Positions 44,462 to 52,961 of a DNA stretch of 64,000 nt are shown in pieces. Origin of the DNA: Companilactobacillus insicii (lineage in GTDB: Bacteria; Bacillota; Bacilli; Lactobacillales; Lactobacillaceae); contig NZ_RHNU01000007.1 in assembly GCF_003946015.1 (NCBI RefSeq), positions 1 through 64,000 of the forward strand, given 5' to 3'. Position numbers and translations under genes: made by a program. The notes below the pieces were generated by a model. That model was not told the DNA's origin, did no database searches, and saw only the letters and a list, made by a program, of their open reading frames with translations. Within the stretch, counting starts at the first letter, position 1. Each line of letters opens with the position of its first letter.

Positions 44462-47047
44462 CTAAATAGAATTAGATAAATTCCAATTTATTTGTCCCAC
44501 ATATGCCCCATTAATCGGATTTGGTTGAAGGTCTAATAACACTCCAGTCGTATTCTTCCATTGACCAGCAATGTCATAATCTAGCGTTTCTTTGTCTTTA
44601 TTCTCAGCAATTGCAACTTCTGACGACATTGGATGCTTACTGCCATCCTTATAGACATAAACTAGATCACCATTCAAAGCACTTTTAGTATTAGTTACAT
44701 CATTTTGAGCAAACAACTTAGAAGCATTGGCGGATAAATACCAATCAGATTCAGTACTGCTAACTCCTAGTTTCCATTTGCCACTACGATGAACCAGCAT
44801 CTTTTCACCACTATTATTCACTGAATCAAACGAATACGCCGGATCATAATTGAGCGAAACAGAATTAGACAATAATTTAACATTATAATCGATCACATTA
44901 GACTTTCCACCATCACCATCGGTTACATATACACGAAGTACATACGAAATCTTATCATCCGTAATTCCTAATTTTTCAGCACTAAAAATCTGTGTCCAAT
45001 CTAATTCATCCAGTCCTGTACGATCGTCTTGGATTTTGCTAGTAACTTCTTCACCATCATTTACTTGCATATGCCAAGTTAAATCGGAACTATCAAATGC
45101 ATGTGCATCCTCGTAATGAACAGTTGCAGGCAGGTTAACCTTATCTTCTGACTTAACAACTGAGATATTACTATTATTAGTAGTAAGAACTGGATTTTTT
45201 TGATGGATATTAACTTCATATTCCAGTATCTGCTCTGATGAAATAAGACCAGTAGTCATTGCATAGACTTGTATCTTATGAATTCCAGCAGGCACCGCAT
45301 CTGCTTCACTACCAGTATTCAACGTAATATTAAACTTACCATCTGGACTAGCGGTATCTTGCCCATAGTGTAAGTCGCCACCATCGATTCGATAAAACTG
45401 ATATACATCATTATTACTTAATGGAACCTCTTTATCATTTTCAGTCAAAGTCATTGTTCCATTTAAAGATAATGTATTTCCAATATCTACTGAAACTGTG
45501 GATTTTGTTTTTGCAATATTCAATTTTTTTGTTTTAGGAATAATATAAAAATCAGGTGTCGTGACATCCCCCTTGTACAGATCACCCTCAATCACCCCGT
45601 GGGCGGCTGGAACTAATGTCTTGGCATTATTCTCAGCTCGTGCCTTACCGTATACATAAATTGATGCGGCACGAATATTTTCATCAAACTCTTTTGAATA
45701 TTCATAGGTCAAAACACCATCTTTCACTTGATCTGCAGTTATCTTTTCAACCGTTCCCCCAGAATAATTAACTTGACCAATAACTCCACTCTTTGGATAT
45801 TCAATGTGCTCAGGCAGGTTTATCTTTGCACTTACATTTTTTAAGTTCTTCTTTCCCGTTCGATAAATCAAATTATACCCAATCTTCATATCGTCACCAT
45901 CACGCACTGCGCTATCACCAGAAGTGATCTCACGTTCCGCTTGAGTCACGTCAAAGACATTAGCATTGGTTGTCGCATTAACTAGCGATGGCATAGTTTC
46001 AAAAATCGCCATATTGACCGAAGCCTCTGCACCTGTAGCACCAGTAAAACCATAACGTAGCTTATCAGGTATGGAACCATCATCATTGGCTAATTGATTC
46101 AAATCAAGATCAATTTTGTGGCTAAACATTCGATTTTCGGGAACAGTACGGCTAGTTCCGTCAGTTAACTTATCATTGAATATGTAAGTTAACGATGCCT
46201 TACCGTCGTTCTTTTCTGGTGGAGAATACTCTAAAGTCAAGTGATGCCAGGCATATTCTGGCTTACTATTTCTTGTTAATCTCAGAGAGTTCTCGATATC
46301 CAAATGATTAAGTAAGAAGATTGAACTACCTGGAGCATAATCAGACATGTACGCTCCAGGATTACTTGGATAATTCCAAGCAACGTGCTGATTTTTCTTG
46401 TTTTCATCTGCATAAATAAATGCATCAAATGCACTCATTGCTCCAGCAATCTCAGTTCTATTTAAGAATGTATCAAATTCTAAAGCCCAGCTTTTAGGAA
46501 TAGCTCTAGATGCAATAACTGAACTCTGTTCATTATCAGGTTCATTATCGGTTCCCCATACACCCAGTGTTTCCCCTCCGTGAGCATAGCCATCCTTATC
46601 AATATCAACGGCATCTGGACCACCATTTTGCAGAACAACCGCAATTCCATCGGCGGGATTATTGGCATAACCAAAATACAGCCACATTGATAGTGTCTGT
46701 TTGATATTGGTATCTAAATAGTTATCCTTCTTATCATCACTCCAAATCGTACTCAATTGATTAACATCGTCCGTCAATAAAACCGCATCAGTGGTAGGAT
46801 TCTGCGGATTAGGTCGTTCAATGATACGAGCACTATTCTTACGTAAATTGGTCTTACCCAACATTGGAACATAAGTAAAATAGTTTTTGGCGTCTTCCTT
46901 GTCAGTTAATGACAGCCCCTTTTGTGCAGCGGCTTGGGCGGCTGCATCCTCCTCTTTAGTTGCTTCAACCTGATTAATATTAAAATAAAATAATAATAAA
47001 ACCGAAAGCATAGAAAAAATAATTAGTGGTAGTTTTCTATTGCTCAA
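44462..47047 (-). CDS. Lectin-WxL surface protein 3
   Basis: An 861-aa protein: signal peptide (1 to about 29, cut near VEA), L-type lectin domain (TLSMWLYFGYAN, DGIAVVLQNGG, GETLGVWGTDN, KSWALEFDTFLN, QHVAWNYPS, LRYGFTGATG), stalk (DGDDMKIGYNLIYRTGKKNL), two Ig-like modules and a WxL domain (WYLSANASKL and INWNLSNSI). TTG start with AGGAGG upstream. It is closest to proteins 6 and 7 in the opening region (GLSLTDKEDAKNYFTYV). Large secreted adhesin-like protein; ligand unknown. Confidence 0.87.
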   Translation of the reverse strand: MSNRKLPLIIFSMLSVLLLFYFNINQVEATKEEDAAAQAAAQKGLSLTDKEDAKNYFTYVPMLGKTNLRKNSARIIERPNPQNPTTDAVLLTDDVNQLSTIWSDDKKDNYLDTNIKQTLSMWLYFGYANNPADGIAVVLQNGGPDAVDIDKDGYAHGGETLGVWGTDNEPDNEQSSVIASRAIPKSWALEFDTFLNRTEIAGAMSAFDAFIYADENKKNQHVAWNYPSNPGAYMSDYAPGSSIFLLNHLDIENSLRLTRNSKPEYAWHHLTLEYSPPEKNDGKASLTYIFNDKLTDGTSRTVPENRMFSHKIDLDLNQLANDDGSIPDKLRYGFTGATGAEASVNMAIFETMPSLVNATTNANVFDVTQAEREITSGDSAVRDGDDMKIGYNLIYRTGKKNLKNVSAKINLPEHIEYPKSGVIGQVNYSGGTVEKITADQVKDGVLTYEYSKEFDENIRAASIYVYGKARAENNAKTLVPAAHGVIEGDLYKGDVTTPDFYIIPKTKKLNIAKTKSTVSVDIGNTLSLNGTMTLTENDKEVPLSNNDVYQFYRIDGGDLHYGQDTASPDGKFNITLNTGSEADAVPAGIHKIQVYAMTTGLISSEQILEYEVNIHQKNPVLTTNNSNISVVKSEDKVNLPATVHYEDAHAFDSSDLTWHMQVNDGEEVTSKIQDDRTGLDELDWTQIFSAEKLGITDDKISYVLRVYVTDGDGGKSNVIDYNVKLLSNSVSLNYDPAYSFDSVNNSGEKMLVHRSGKWKLGVSSTESDWYLSANASKLFAQNDVTNTKSALNGDLVYVYKDGSKHPMSSEVAIAENKDKETLDYDIAGQWKNTTGVLLDLQPNPINGAYVGQINWNLSNSI

Positions 47048-47171
47048 AAGTATATATCCTCCTAAACATTTACTTCTTAAAAGGATACTAAAAATACTAT
47101 ATTTATATAATTCAATGTAGACAATAAAATATATCTAAACTTGAACACTATAATTATGCGATATAAAACCT

Positions 47172-47205
47172 AAAAAATCGTTGCTATAACAGCAACGATT
47201 TTATT
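47172..47205 (-). terminator. Terminator of lectin-WxL gene 4
   Basis: A stem AATCGTTGCT / AGCAACGATT with T-rich sequence beyond it on the minus strand, just after the stop at 47215. Confidence 0.82.
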
Positions 47206-47214
47206 TATATTCTA

Positions 47215-49926
47215 TTAAGAATTTGGTCCATCAACTAATGTCCAATCAATTTGACCTGTATAAGTACCAGATGATGTATCTGGAGCAATATTCAAAAGAA
47301 TCCCTGTATTTTCGGTCCAATCATCAGTCACATCAGTTATCTTCGTATCATTACTTACTTCAGAATCTGAATCGATCAATACTGGACTACTTTCCATTGA
47401 ATACTCATTTGCACCTTCACGATAAACCATCGTACCGGTCAAAGGTAACCCTGTAATCTTATTCATTAACGGAGATGATTGAGCAGTCAAGCTCCAAGCT
47501 GTCTTAGCACTCGTAACTTTCAAATTCCAATCGCCAGTACGCTTAAGTAATCTACTTTCAGGTGATTGATTTATTGTTTGGAAGCTATATGACTTATTAC
47601 TTTCAAGTGTAAGTTCTTTAGTAGTTACGTTAATTGCAATTGTATATATTTCAGACTTCCTACCTGATCCATCTGTGGCAAAAACGGTCAATGTATGTTT
47701 ACCTTCTCCTAAACCCGTACCCGTTATTTTATAATACGAAGTATAGGATGTTGGATTACTATCGGATGTTTTAGGCTTATCATAAATAACCGTTTTACCA
47801 TCAACTTGATAAGTAATTACTGTTGACGCTGGATCAAGTGACGATCCATCATCATAACTAACCGTACCTGCAAACAAAATAGAGTCTTCAGGAGAAATAG
47901 TATAACTATTCTCATTATCAGATTTCAAATCTAATTTTTTATCTGAAACAGTAATATTGTACGTCACGTGATTAGACATAACGTGCATAGCATCAGAAAC
48001 ATAAACTTCCACTGTGTGTGTACCCACACCAAGCGTGTCTGCACTATATTTCAAACCATAACTGGTGGCTTTAGCTGTCGAATCCACTGACAAGGTCGAA
48101 TCAGGTTGCTTAGTACCATCGACGATGGTATGAACCGTCAAGCTGCTACTGCCAAATGCTGAACCCTTTTCGTAGCTAATAGTACCAGCCATACTGACAC
48201 TACTTCCAAGCTTTGCGGTTTTCTTCAAATCATCGCTATTAGCAATTTTTAAAGTGTCTTTAATGGGATTTATAGTAAACAAAGGACTCATAACATCGCC
48301 CGTATAATGTGAACTTCTATACGATGTATGTGCTTGTTTTACTTCTACAGCATTAGTAGCTGAACCCATATTGGCAACTCCATTAAGATGTACCTTTATA
48401 CTTGAATTACTACTGCTAAGTCCAGTTAAGGTCAGATTGATAGTTCCATCTGAATTCAAATCAGTAGCCTTAATGTCTTGTGAATCACCATTACCATATT
48501 CAATTGAACCAATATTTCCAGAGCTATCAGCTTTAAAATCAACATTCTTAGGTACATTAAGTTTAGTTGTAATATCTCCAGTTCCATCTAAACCAGAATT
48601 ATAAATCAAATTGTAATCAAATCTGAGCTTATCGCCATTATTAACATTATGATCCTGTTTAGGATATCTATCACCATCAGGAATATCACGTTCTTGCGTC
48701 ACATCATATAGATTAGTTGATGCACTCACATCAGCAACAGCTGGAATGGACTCAAAGATGACTGCATTCGTAGTAGGTGTACTTTCACTAGAACTCGTAA
48801 TTCCCCAACGAACCTTAGTCTGACCAGTAGCAAGATGCAACTTACCTATATCCAAATCAATGATCTTATGAGTCATATCATTAGCTCCGTCACCTCTTTG
48901 ATCCCACTCATGATACGGTCTAACTGTTCCATCATAATCCTTATCATCAAAGATATATTGTAGATGGGCAGTCGTACTACCTGAAGTTGGAGCAACGTAC
49001 TTTATAGTCACATGGTGCCATGCGTTCTCCGGTGTATCCGTATAAGTTGAAGTTGTAATTCCAGGTGCTGCTAAATATGTATTAGGAATCGGATTATTGT
49101 GATTCATTCCGTAGTACATCCAGAGACCACTCACATGATCAACATAAGTCCCACTTTCTCCCGGATAATTCCAAGCAATATGTGGTCCTGACACCTGAGG
49201 AGAATTAGAAGAATCCTTTTCAGCATCAAAATAATCATCTACTGGATTACCTAATATTGCTCCACCAGTTGGTATTGTAGTATTCATATAGCTATCAAAC
49301 TCAAGCGCTATACTATTTTTTATAGCACCACTGGCAATTTTAGAAGTACTCGATACAATATCTGTACCAGTACCGTCGCCACCCCAAACACCAAGGGTTT
49401 CGCCGCCCTTGGGCTTTCTTATGGTACCACCAAGTAAATCCAATGAATTTGTTGCATACGTAGAAATAGCATCCTTACCACGTGCATCATTTTGGATAAC
49501 GAATGCCATCCCATCACCTGATGTTCCTTCTTTACCACTGAAGTACATCCACATTGAAAATGTCTGATCTTTAGTTACATCAAAATAATTATAATTTTTA
49601 CCGCTAGAATCAGTCATCTTACCCCAAATCGATCCGATTTGATTACCACCAGAATTAGTAGTCATTTCAACTACATCAGTTGGGTTAGTAGTACCTTTAG
49701 GAACAATCTGCGTAGCATTAGGGATAGTCTTGCTAGTATCGTAAGTATAATTAGAAGGTTTCTCAAAATAATCACTCAAATCCATTCCCGGTGGTGCTGC
49801 CTTCAAAACATCTGAAACGCTAGGAATGGCTGCTTCAACAATATTATTCATTGAAGGTAGCATAAATAAACCTAATAACATAATCACGAATATCCCCAAG
49901 TATATTCGTAAACGTCTTATCCTCAT
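47215..49926 (-). CDS. Lectin-WxL surface protein 4
   Basis: A 903-aa protein: signal peptide (1 to about 31), L-type lectin domain (TFSMWMYFSGKEG, DGMAFVIQNDARG, GETLGVWGGDG, NSIALEFDSYMN, HIAWNYPGESG, VRWGITSSSES), stalk (NNGDKLRFDYNLIYNSGLDG), two Ig-like modules (VAGTISYEKGSAF and FAGTVSYDDGSSL types) and a WxL domain (WSLTAQSSPL and IDWTLVDG). ATG at 49926 with GAGGCGG upstream. It is the closest paralogue of protein 5 (shared PSVSDVLKAAPPGMDLSDYFE start and YNYFDVTKDQTF), which suggests a recent tandem duplication. Confidence 0.88.
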   Translation of the reverse strand: MRIRRLRIYLGIFVIMLLGLFMLPSMNNIVEAAIPSVSDVLKAAPPGMDLSDYFEKPSNYTYDTSKTIPNATQIVPKGTTNPTDVVEMTTNSGGNQIGSIWGKMTDSSGKNYNYFDVTKDQTFSMWMYFSGKEGTSGDGMAFVIQNDARGKDAISTYATNSLDLLGGTIRKPKGGETLGVWGGDGTGTDIVSSTSKIASGAIKNSIALEFDSYMNTTIPTGGAILGNPVDDYFDAEKDSSNSPQVSGPHIAWNYPGESGTYVDHVSGLWMYYGMNHNNPIPNTYLAAPGITTSTYTDTPENAWHHVTIKYVAPTSGSTTAHLQYIFDDKDYDGTVRPYHEWDQRGDGANDMTHKIIDLDIGKLHLATGQTKVRWGITSSSESTPTTNAVIFESIPAVADVSASTNLYDVTQERDIPDGDRYPKQDHNVNNGDKLRFDYNLIYNSGLDGTGDITTKLNVPKNVDFKADSSGNIGSIEYGNGDSQDIKATDLNSDGTINLTLTGLSSSNSSIKVHLNGVANMGSATNAVEVKQAHTSYRSSHYTGDVMSPLFTINPIKDTLKIANSDDLKKTAKLGSSVSMAGTISYEKGSAFGSSSLTVHTIVDGTKQPDSTLSVDSTAKATSYGLKYSADTLGVGTHTVEVYVSDAMHVMSNHVTYNITVSDKKLDLKSDNENSYTISPEDSILFAGTVSYDDGSSLDPASTVITYQVDGKTVIYDKPKTSDSNPTSYTSYYKITGTGLGEGKHTLTVFATDGSGRKSEIYTIAINVTTKELTLESNKSYSFQTINQSPESRLLKRTGDWNLKVTSAKTAWSLTAQSSPLMNKITGLPLTGTMVYREGANEYSMESSPVLIDSDSEVSNDTKITDVTDDWTENTGILLNIAPDTSSGTYTGQIDWTLVDGPNS

Positions 49927-50130
49927 TGTAAACACCGCCTCATATTAATTCGGAATCCTTCCCCCATGAAGTCATCCGGACTAGTGAAAAAAGTCGTTAT
50001 ATTAATTATATTATCACAATAACCAAAATATATTTCTATTATTAGAAACATATAATGTTAATCGTTTATAACCGGTGTTATGCAAAAAATCGGTTCTTTC
50101 TAAAATTTGGTTATAGAATCGAATATTAAA

Positions 50131-50180
50131 AAGACTAGATATTTTTTCTTGTTATAAATCCAGAAAAATATCTAGCCTTT
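50131..50180. terminator. Bidirectional terminator hairpin inside module copy 1
   Basis: A long stem CTAGATATTTTT / AAAAATATCTAG with an A-run before and a T-run after; an almost identical hairpin is in copy 2. Confidence 0.75.
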
Positions 50181-50245
50181 TGATTATCGAATAATATAGC
50201 ACTTATTTATTTAGTCACATCATATAAAAACTAACAAACATATTA

Positions 50246-50415
50246 GTCTCTGTGTGCAAGTAATATTTGTTGCAGTGAAGGTGGCGTTATAGCTTTAGCT
50301 ATTACACCACGGAACGAGTTTTGAAATTCGCGTTTTTTGCGAAGTTCAAAATCGAGCTTGGAGACCTTGGCTCCAAGCGGTTCCCACAGTATCAATATTT
50401 CTTGTGCCCAGAGAC
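50246..50415 (+). repeat. 170-bp cloverleaf core, copy 1
   Basis: The ends GTCTCTG / CAGAGAC begin a closing stem of about 25 bp. Inside are three hairpins: GGCGTTATAGC / GCTATTACACC, CGAGTTTTGAAATTCGC / GCGAAGTTCAAAATCG and GCTTGGAG / CTCCAAGC. The order and pairing are kept in copy 2. Confidence 0.85.
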
Positions 50416-50481
50416 GGCAATCGAGAAAGAACCAAAATTCTTTGCCTTAACACTAAAAAGTCGAACATATTAGTCTCACTC

Positions 50482-52806
50482 TCAAGAATCTACACTATTC
50501 GTTAATGTCCACGTTATCGTTCCGTGATAATTTCCACCCGATGCATTGGGTAGAATTTTTAATAAAATACCAGAATCCGGCTTCCAACCGCTAGAAATAT
50601 CAAATATACGATCTTCATCACTCAAAGTATCATCCTTATCTACCAAGACCTGATTATCCTCAAGTGACTTTTCCACATCACCACTTCTAAATATTAGTCC
50701 TCCAGCCAATTCCTTATTTCCATCGATTAAATGTGTTGCTTTTGCTTTCAAACTCCAAATGGAATTCAAGCTTTCTACTTTAAGATTCCAGTAACCTGAA
50801 CGTTTGACTATTCTAGTTTCAGGACTCTGATTGATATCTTGAAATCTGTAATCAGGGTAACTATTTAACCTTAGTACTGACGAATCTCTTGTCACCGACA
50901 GGTCATAAGTAACATGATTAGATACTCTATGCTTAGAATCTGATACGTAGAGTTCTATCGTATGATCACCTAATCCTAACAACGAAGCTTTTTTTACAAT
51001 ATTATAAGTCGCTTTTGTGGCACCTTTGGTGACCTTAAAATCAGAGAATGGTTGTTCAACCCCATCAACGATTGCATACAATTTAATTTTGTCACTATCA
51101 AAAGCCGAGCCTTTTTCGTATTCTATTGATCCATCCAGCTCAAAGCACTGACTATGTTGAACCACCGTCTTAAAACTAGCTTCTCTAGTAATTTTTAATT
51201 TATCTTCAACAGGATTGATAGTGAATTCTGGACTCATAAGATCACCACTATAATGAGGGCTTTTGAAGGAAGCGTGTTCTTGTTTTACATTCGTTACAGT
51301 AGAAGATACATCGCTACCAATATTAGCTGTACCAAATAATTTGATATGAATATTACTATTCTTACTCCCTAAGCTATCCAACTTCAGAGTAACAAAACTT
51401 ATCTTTTCCCCTTTGTCATTTGTTCCTTCAGAAACTTCATCAGAAGTGATATTGACAATCTTGTTCGAATAAATCGCTTGGCCAATAACGCCCTTATCAT
51501 CAGGTTTGAAATCAACATATGTCGGTAAAACAATTTTGGTATCAATTGCACCTGTTTCAGCTAATCCTGAATTGTAGTTTAAAGAATAATCAAACTCCAG
51601 CTTATCACCATTATTAACATTAACATCGGCTTGACTATTTTGATCGTAATCCAAAATCTCCCGTTCTTGGGTAAAGTCATACAAACTGGACGACGCAGTT
51701 ATGTTAGCAACCGCAGGAATGGATTCAAATACAATCGCATTATTTGTACTTTTGGTTCCCGGAGAACCCGTGGCACTAGTGAATCCCCAACGTAATCGCT
51801 CTTGACCAGGTTTGAGATTAAACTTGCTGATGTCAATCTCCACATTCTTTCGTTGATCCCATTCGTTGTACTTACGAATAGATCCATCATAATTCTTATC
51901 ATTAAAAATATAACTAATATGAGCTTTGGTACTGCCTTCAACAGGTGGTATATATTTGAATAAGAAATGATGCCATACTTCTTTAATATCATCATTACCA
52001 GACATTACCAGATTTTGAATCACATTGTTGTGTGTCATGTAGTAGGAAAAATTTATGATCCCCATCTTCTGATGGTAAACTCCAGAATCTCCAGGATAAT
52101 TCCAAGCGATGTGCTGACCTTTAGCAAGAAAACTCTTGCCATCTTCACTCTTTTGACCATCAAAAAAATCACCTTGGCTAAAAAAGCCTTCTGTCTCATT
52201 ATGGTGAGTATCAAATTCCAAGGCAAAACTGTTTTGTATCGCACTAGCAGCCAATCTATCAACAGTAGGCGAACCCATACCACCCCAGACTCCAATTGTC
52301 TGTCCGCTTTTTGGGTTCTTCTTACCTAAAGAATCATATGTTTTGGAAATAGCATTTATTCCATCCGGGTCATTTTGAATAACAAATGCTATACCATCAC
52401 CTGACTTACTATAATCATCCCCAAAGTACATCCAAGTAGAAAAGGTTTGTTCCTTTGTTACATCAAAATAATTATAAGGTGTATCCGGTGCATCAGCGGT
52501 TGCCATTCTTCCCCAGATAGATGCTAATTGATTGGAACCATTAGTCATCTGTACAACATCAGTCTTGTTGCCCATCACGCCTTGCTTTATTGTAACCATA
52601 CTGTTAATAGTATTGCTGGTATCTCCAAAGTAAGTTTTCGGTGCCTCAAAATAATTCTCCAAATTCATTCCTGACGGTGCAGCCTTGAGAACATCAGATA
52701 TGCTGGGGGTTGCAGCAAATGTGGTAGTTTGTCCCTCAGTAAAGAAAAGAAGAAAAAGTGAAGCAACGATTAATAATCCATAGTTCCTTCTCAATTGCTT
52801 ATTCAT
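50482..52806 (-). CDS. Lectin-WxL surface protein 5
   Basis: The 774-aa, shortest member: signal peptide (1 to about 31, cut near TFAA), L-type lectin domain (TFSTWMYFGDDY, DGIAFVIQNDPDG, GQTIGVWGGMG, NSFALEFDTHHN, QHIAWNYPGDSG, LRWGFTSATG), stalk (NNGDKLEFDYSLNYNSGLAE), a single Ig-like module (FELDGSIEYEKGSAF) and a WxL domain (WSLKAKATHL and ITWTLTNSVDS). It is a close paralogue of protein 4 that has lost or never gained one Ig-like module. ATG with GAGG about 12 nt upstream. The MITE-like module lies 48 bp past its stop. Confidence 0.87.
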   Translation of the reverse strand: MNKQLRRNYGLLIVASLFLLFFTEGQTTTFAATPSISDVLKAAPSGMNLENYFEAPKTYFGDTSNTINSMVTIKQGVMGNKTDVVQMTNGSNQLASIWGRMATADAPDTPYNYFDVTKEQTFSTWMYFGDDYSKSGDGIAFVIQNDPDGINAISKTYDSLGKKNPKSGQTIGVWGGMGSPTVDRLAASAIQNSFALEFDTHHNETEGFFSQGDFFDGQKSEDGKSFLAKGQHIAWNYPGDSGVYHQKMGIINFSYYMTHNNVIQNLVMSGNDDIKEVWHHFLFKYIPPVEGSTKAHISYIFNDKNYDGSIRKYNEWDQRKNVEIDISKFNLKPGQERLRWGFTSATGSPGTKSTNNAIVFESIPAVANITASSSLYDFTQEREILDYDQNSQADVNVNNGDKLEFDYSLNYNSGLAETGAIDTKIVLPTYVDFKPDDKGVIGQAIYSNKIVNITSDEVSEGTNDKGEKISFVTLKLDSLGSKNSNIHIKLFGTANIGSDVSSTVTNVKQEHASFKSPHYSGDLMSPEFTINPVEDKLKITREASFKTVVQHSQCFELDGSIEYEKGSAFDSDKIKLYAIVDGVEQPFSDFKVTKGATKATYNIVKKASLLGLGDHTIELYVSDSKHRVSNHVTYDLSVTRDSSVLRLNSYPDYRFQDINQSPETRIVKRSGYWNLKVESLNSIWSLKAKATHLIDGNKELAGGLIFRSGDVEKSLEDNQVLVDKDDTLSDEDRIFDISSGWKPDSGILLKILPNASGGNYHGTITWTLTNSVDS

Positions 52807-52916
52807 AATTATCTATATCCTCGTGAAATTCTTATATATCTATATATAAATGTTACTTCTTATGGCAGCTGATTTATACAAAAAATCCAAACGAAGTTAT
52901 TGTATTTTGACATAAT

Positions 52917-52944
52917 AAAAAAGATACTTCATCAGAAGTATCTT
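52917..52944 (-). terminator. Terminator of lectin-WxL gene 6
   Basis: A stem AAGATACTT / AAGTATCTT with loop CATCAG and a T-run on the minus strand. Confidence 0.82.
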
Positions 52945-52961
52945 AATTAATAGATATAAAT

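Larger units (their letters stand above)
50092..50433 (+). mobile_element. MITE-like non-coding module, copy 1
   Basis: A 342-bp segment bounded by the 10-bp inverted repeat GGTTCTTTCT / AGAAAGAACC. It contains a bidirectional terminator hairpin (50135-50175), an AT-rich spacer and a 170-bp core (50246-50415). A second copy lies inverted at 62834-63188 with the same order of parts. It has no coding capacity; calling it mobile is inference from structure and dispersal. Confidence 0.7.
49936..50481. other. 546-bp intergenic region carrying the MITE-like module
   Basis: It contains no gene. The left 150 bp upstream of lectin-WxL gene 4 are AT-rich promoter sequence; 50092-50433 is the repeated module described separately; the remaining 48 bp lead to the stop of gene 5. 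Confidence 0.8.
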
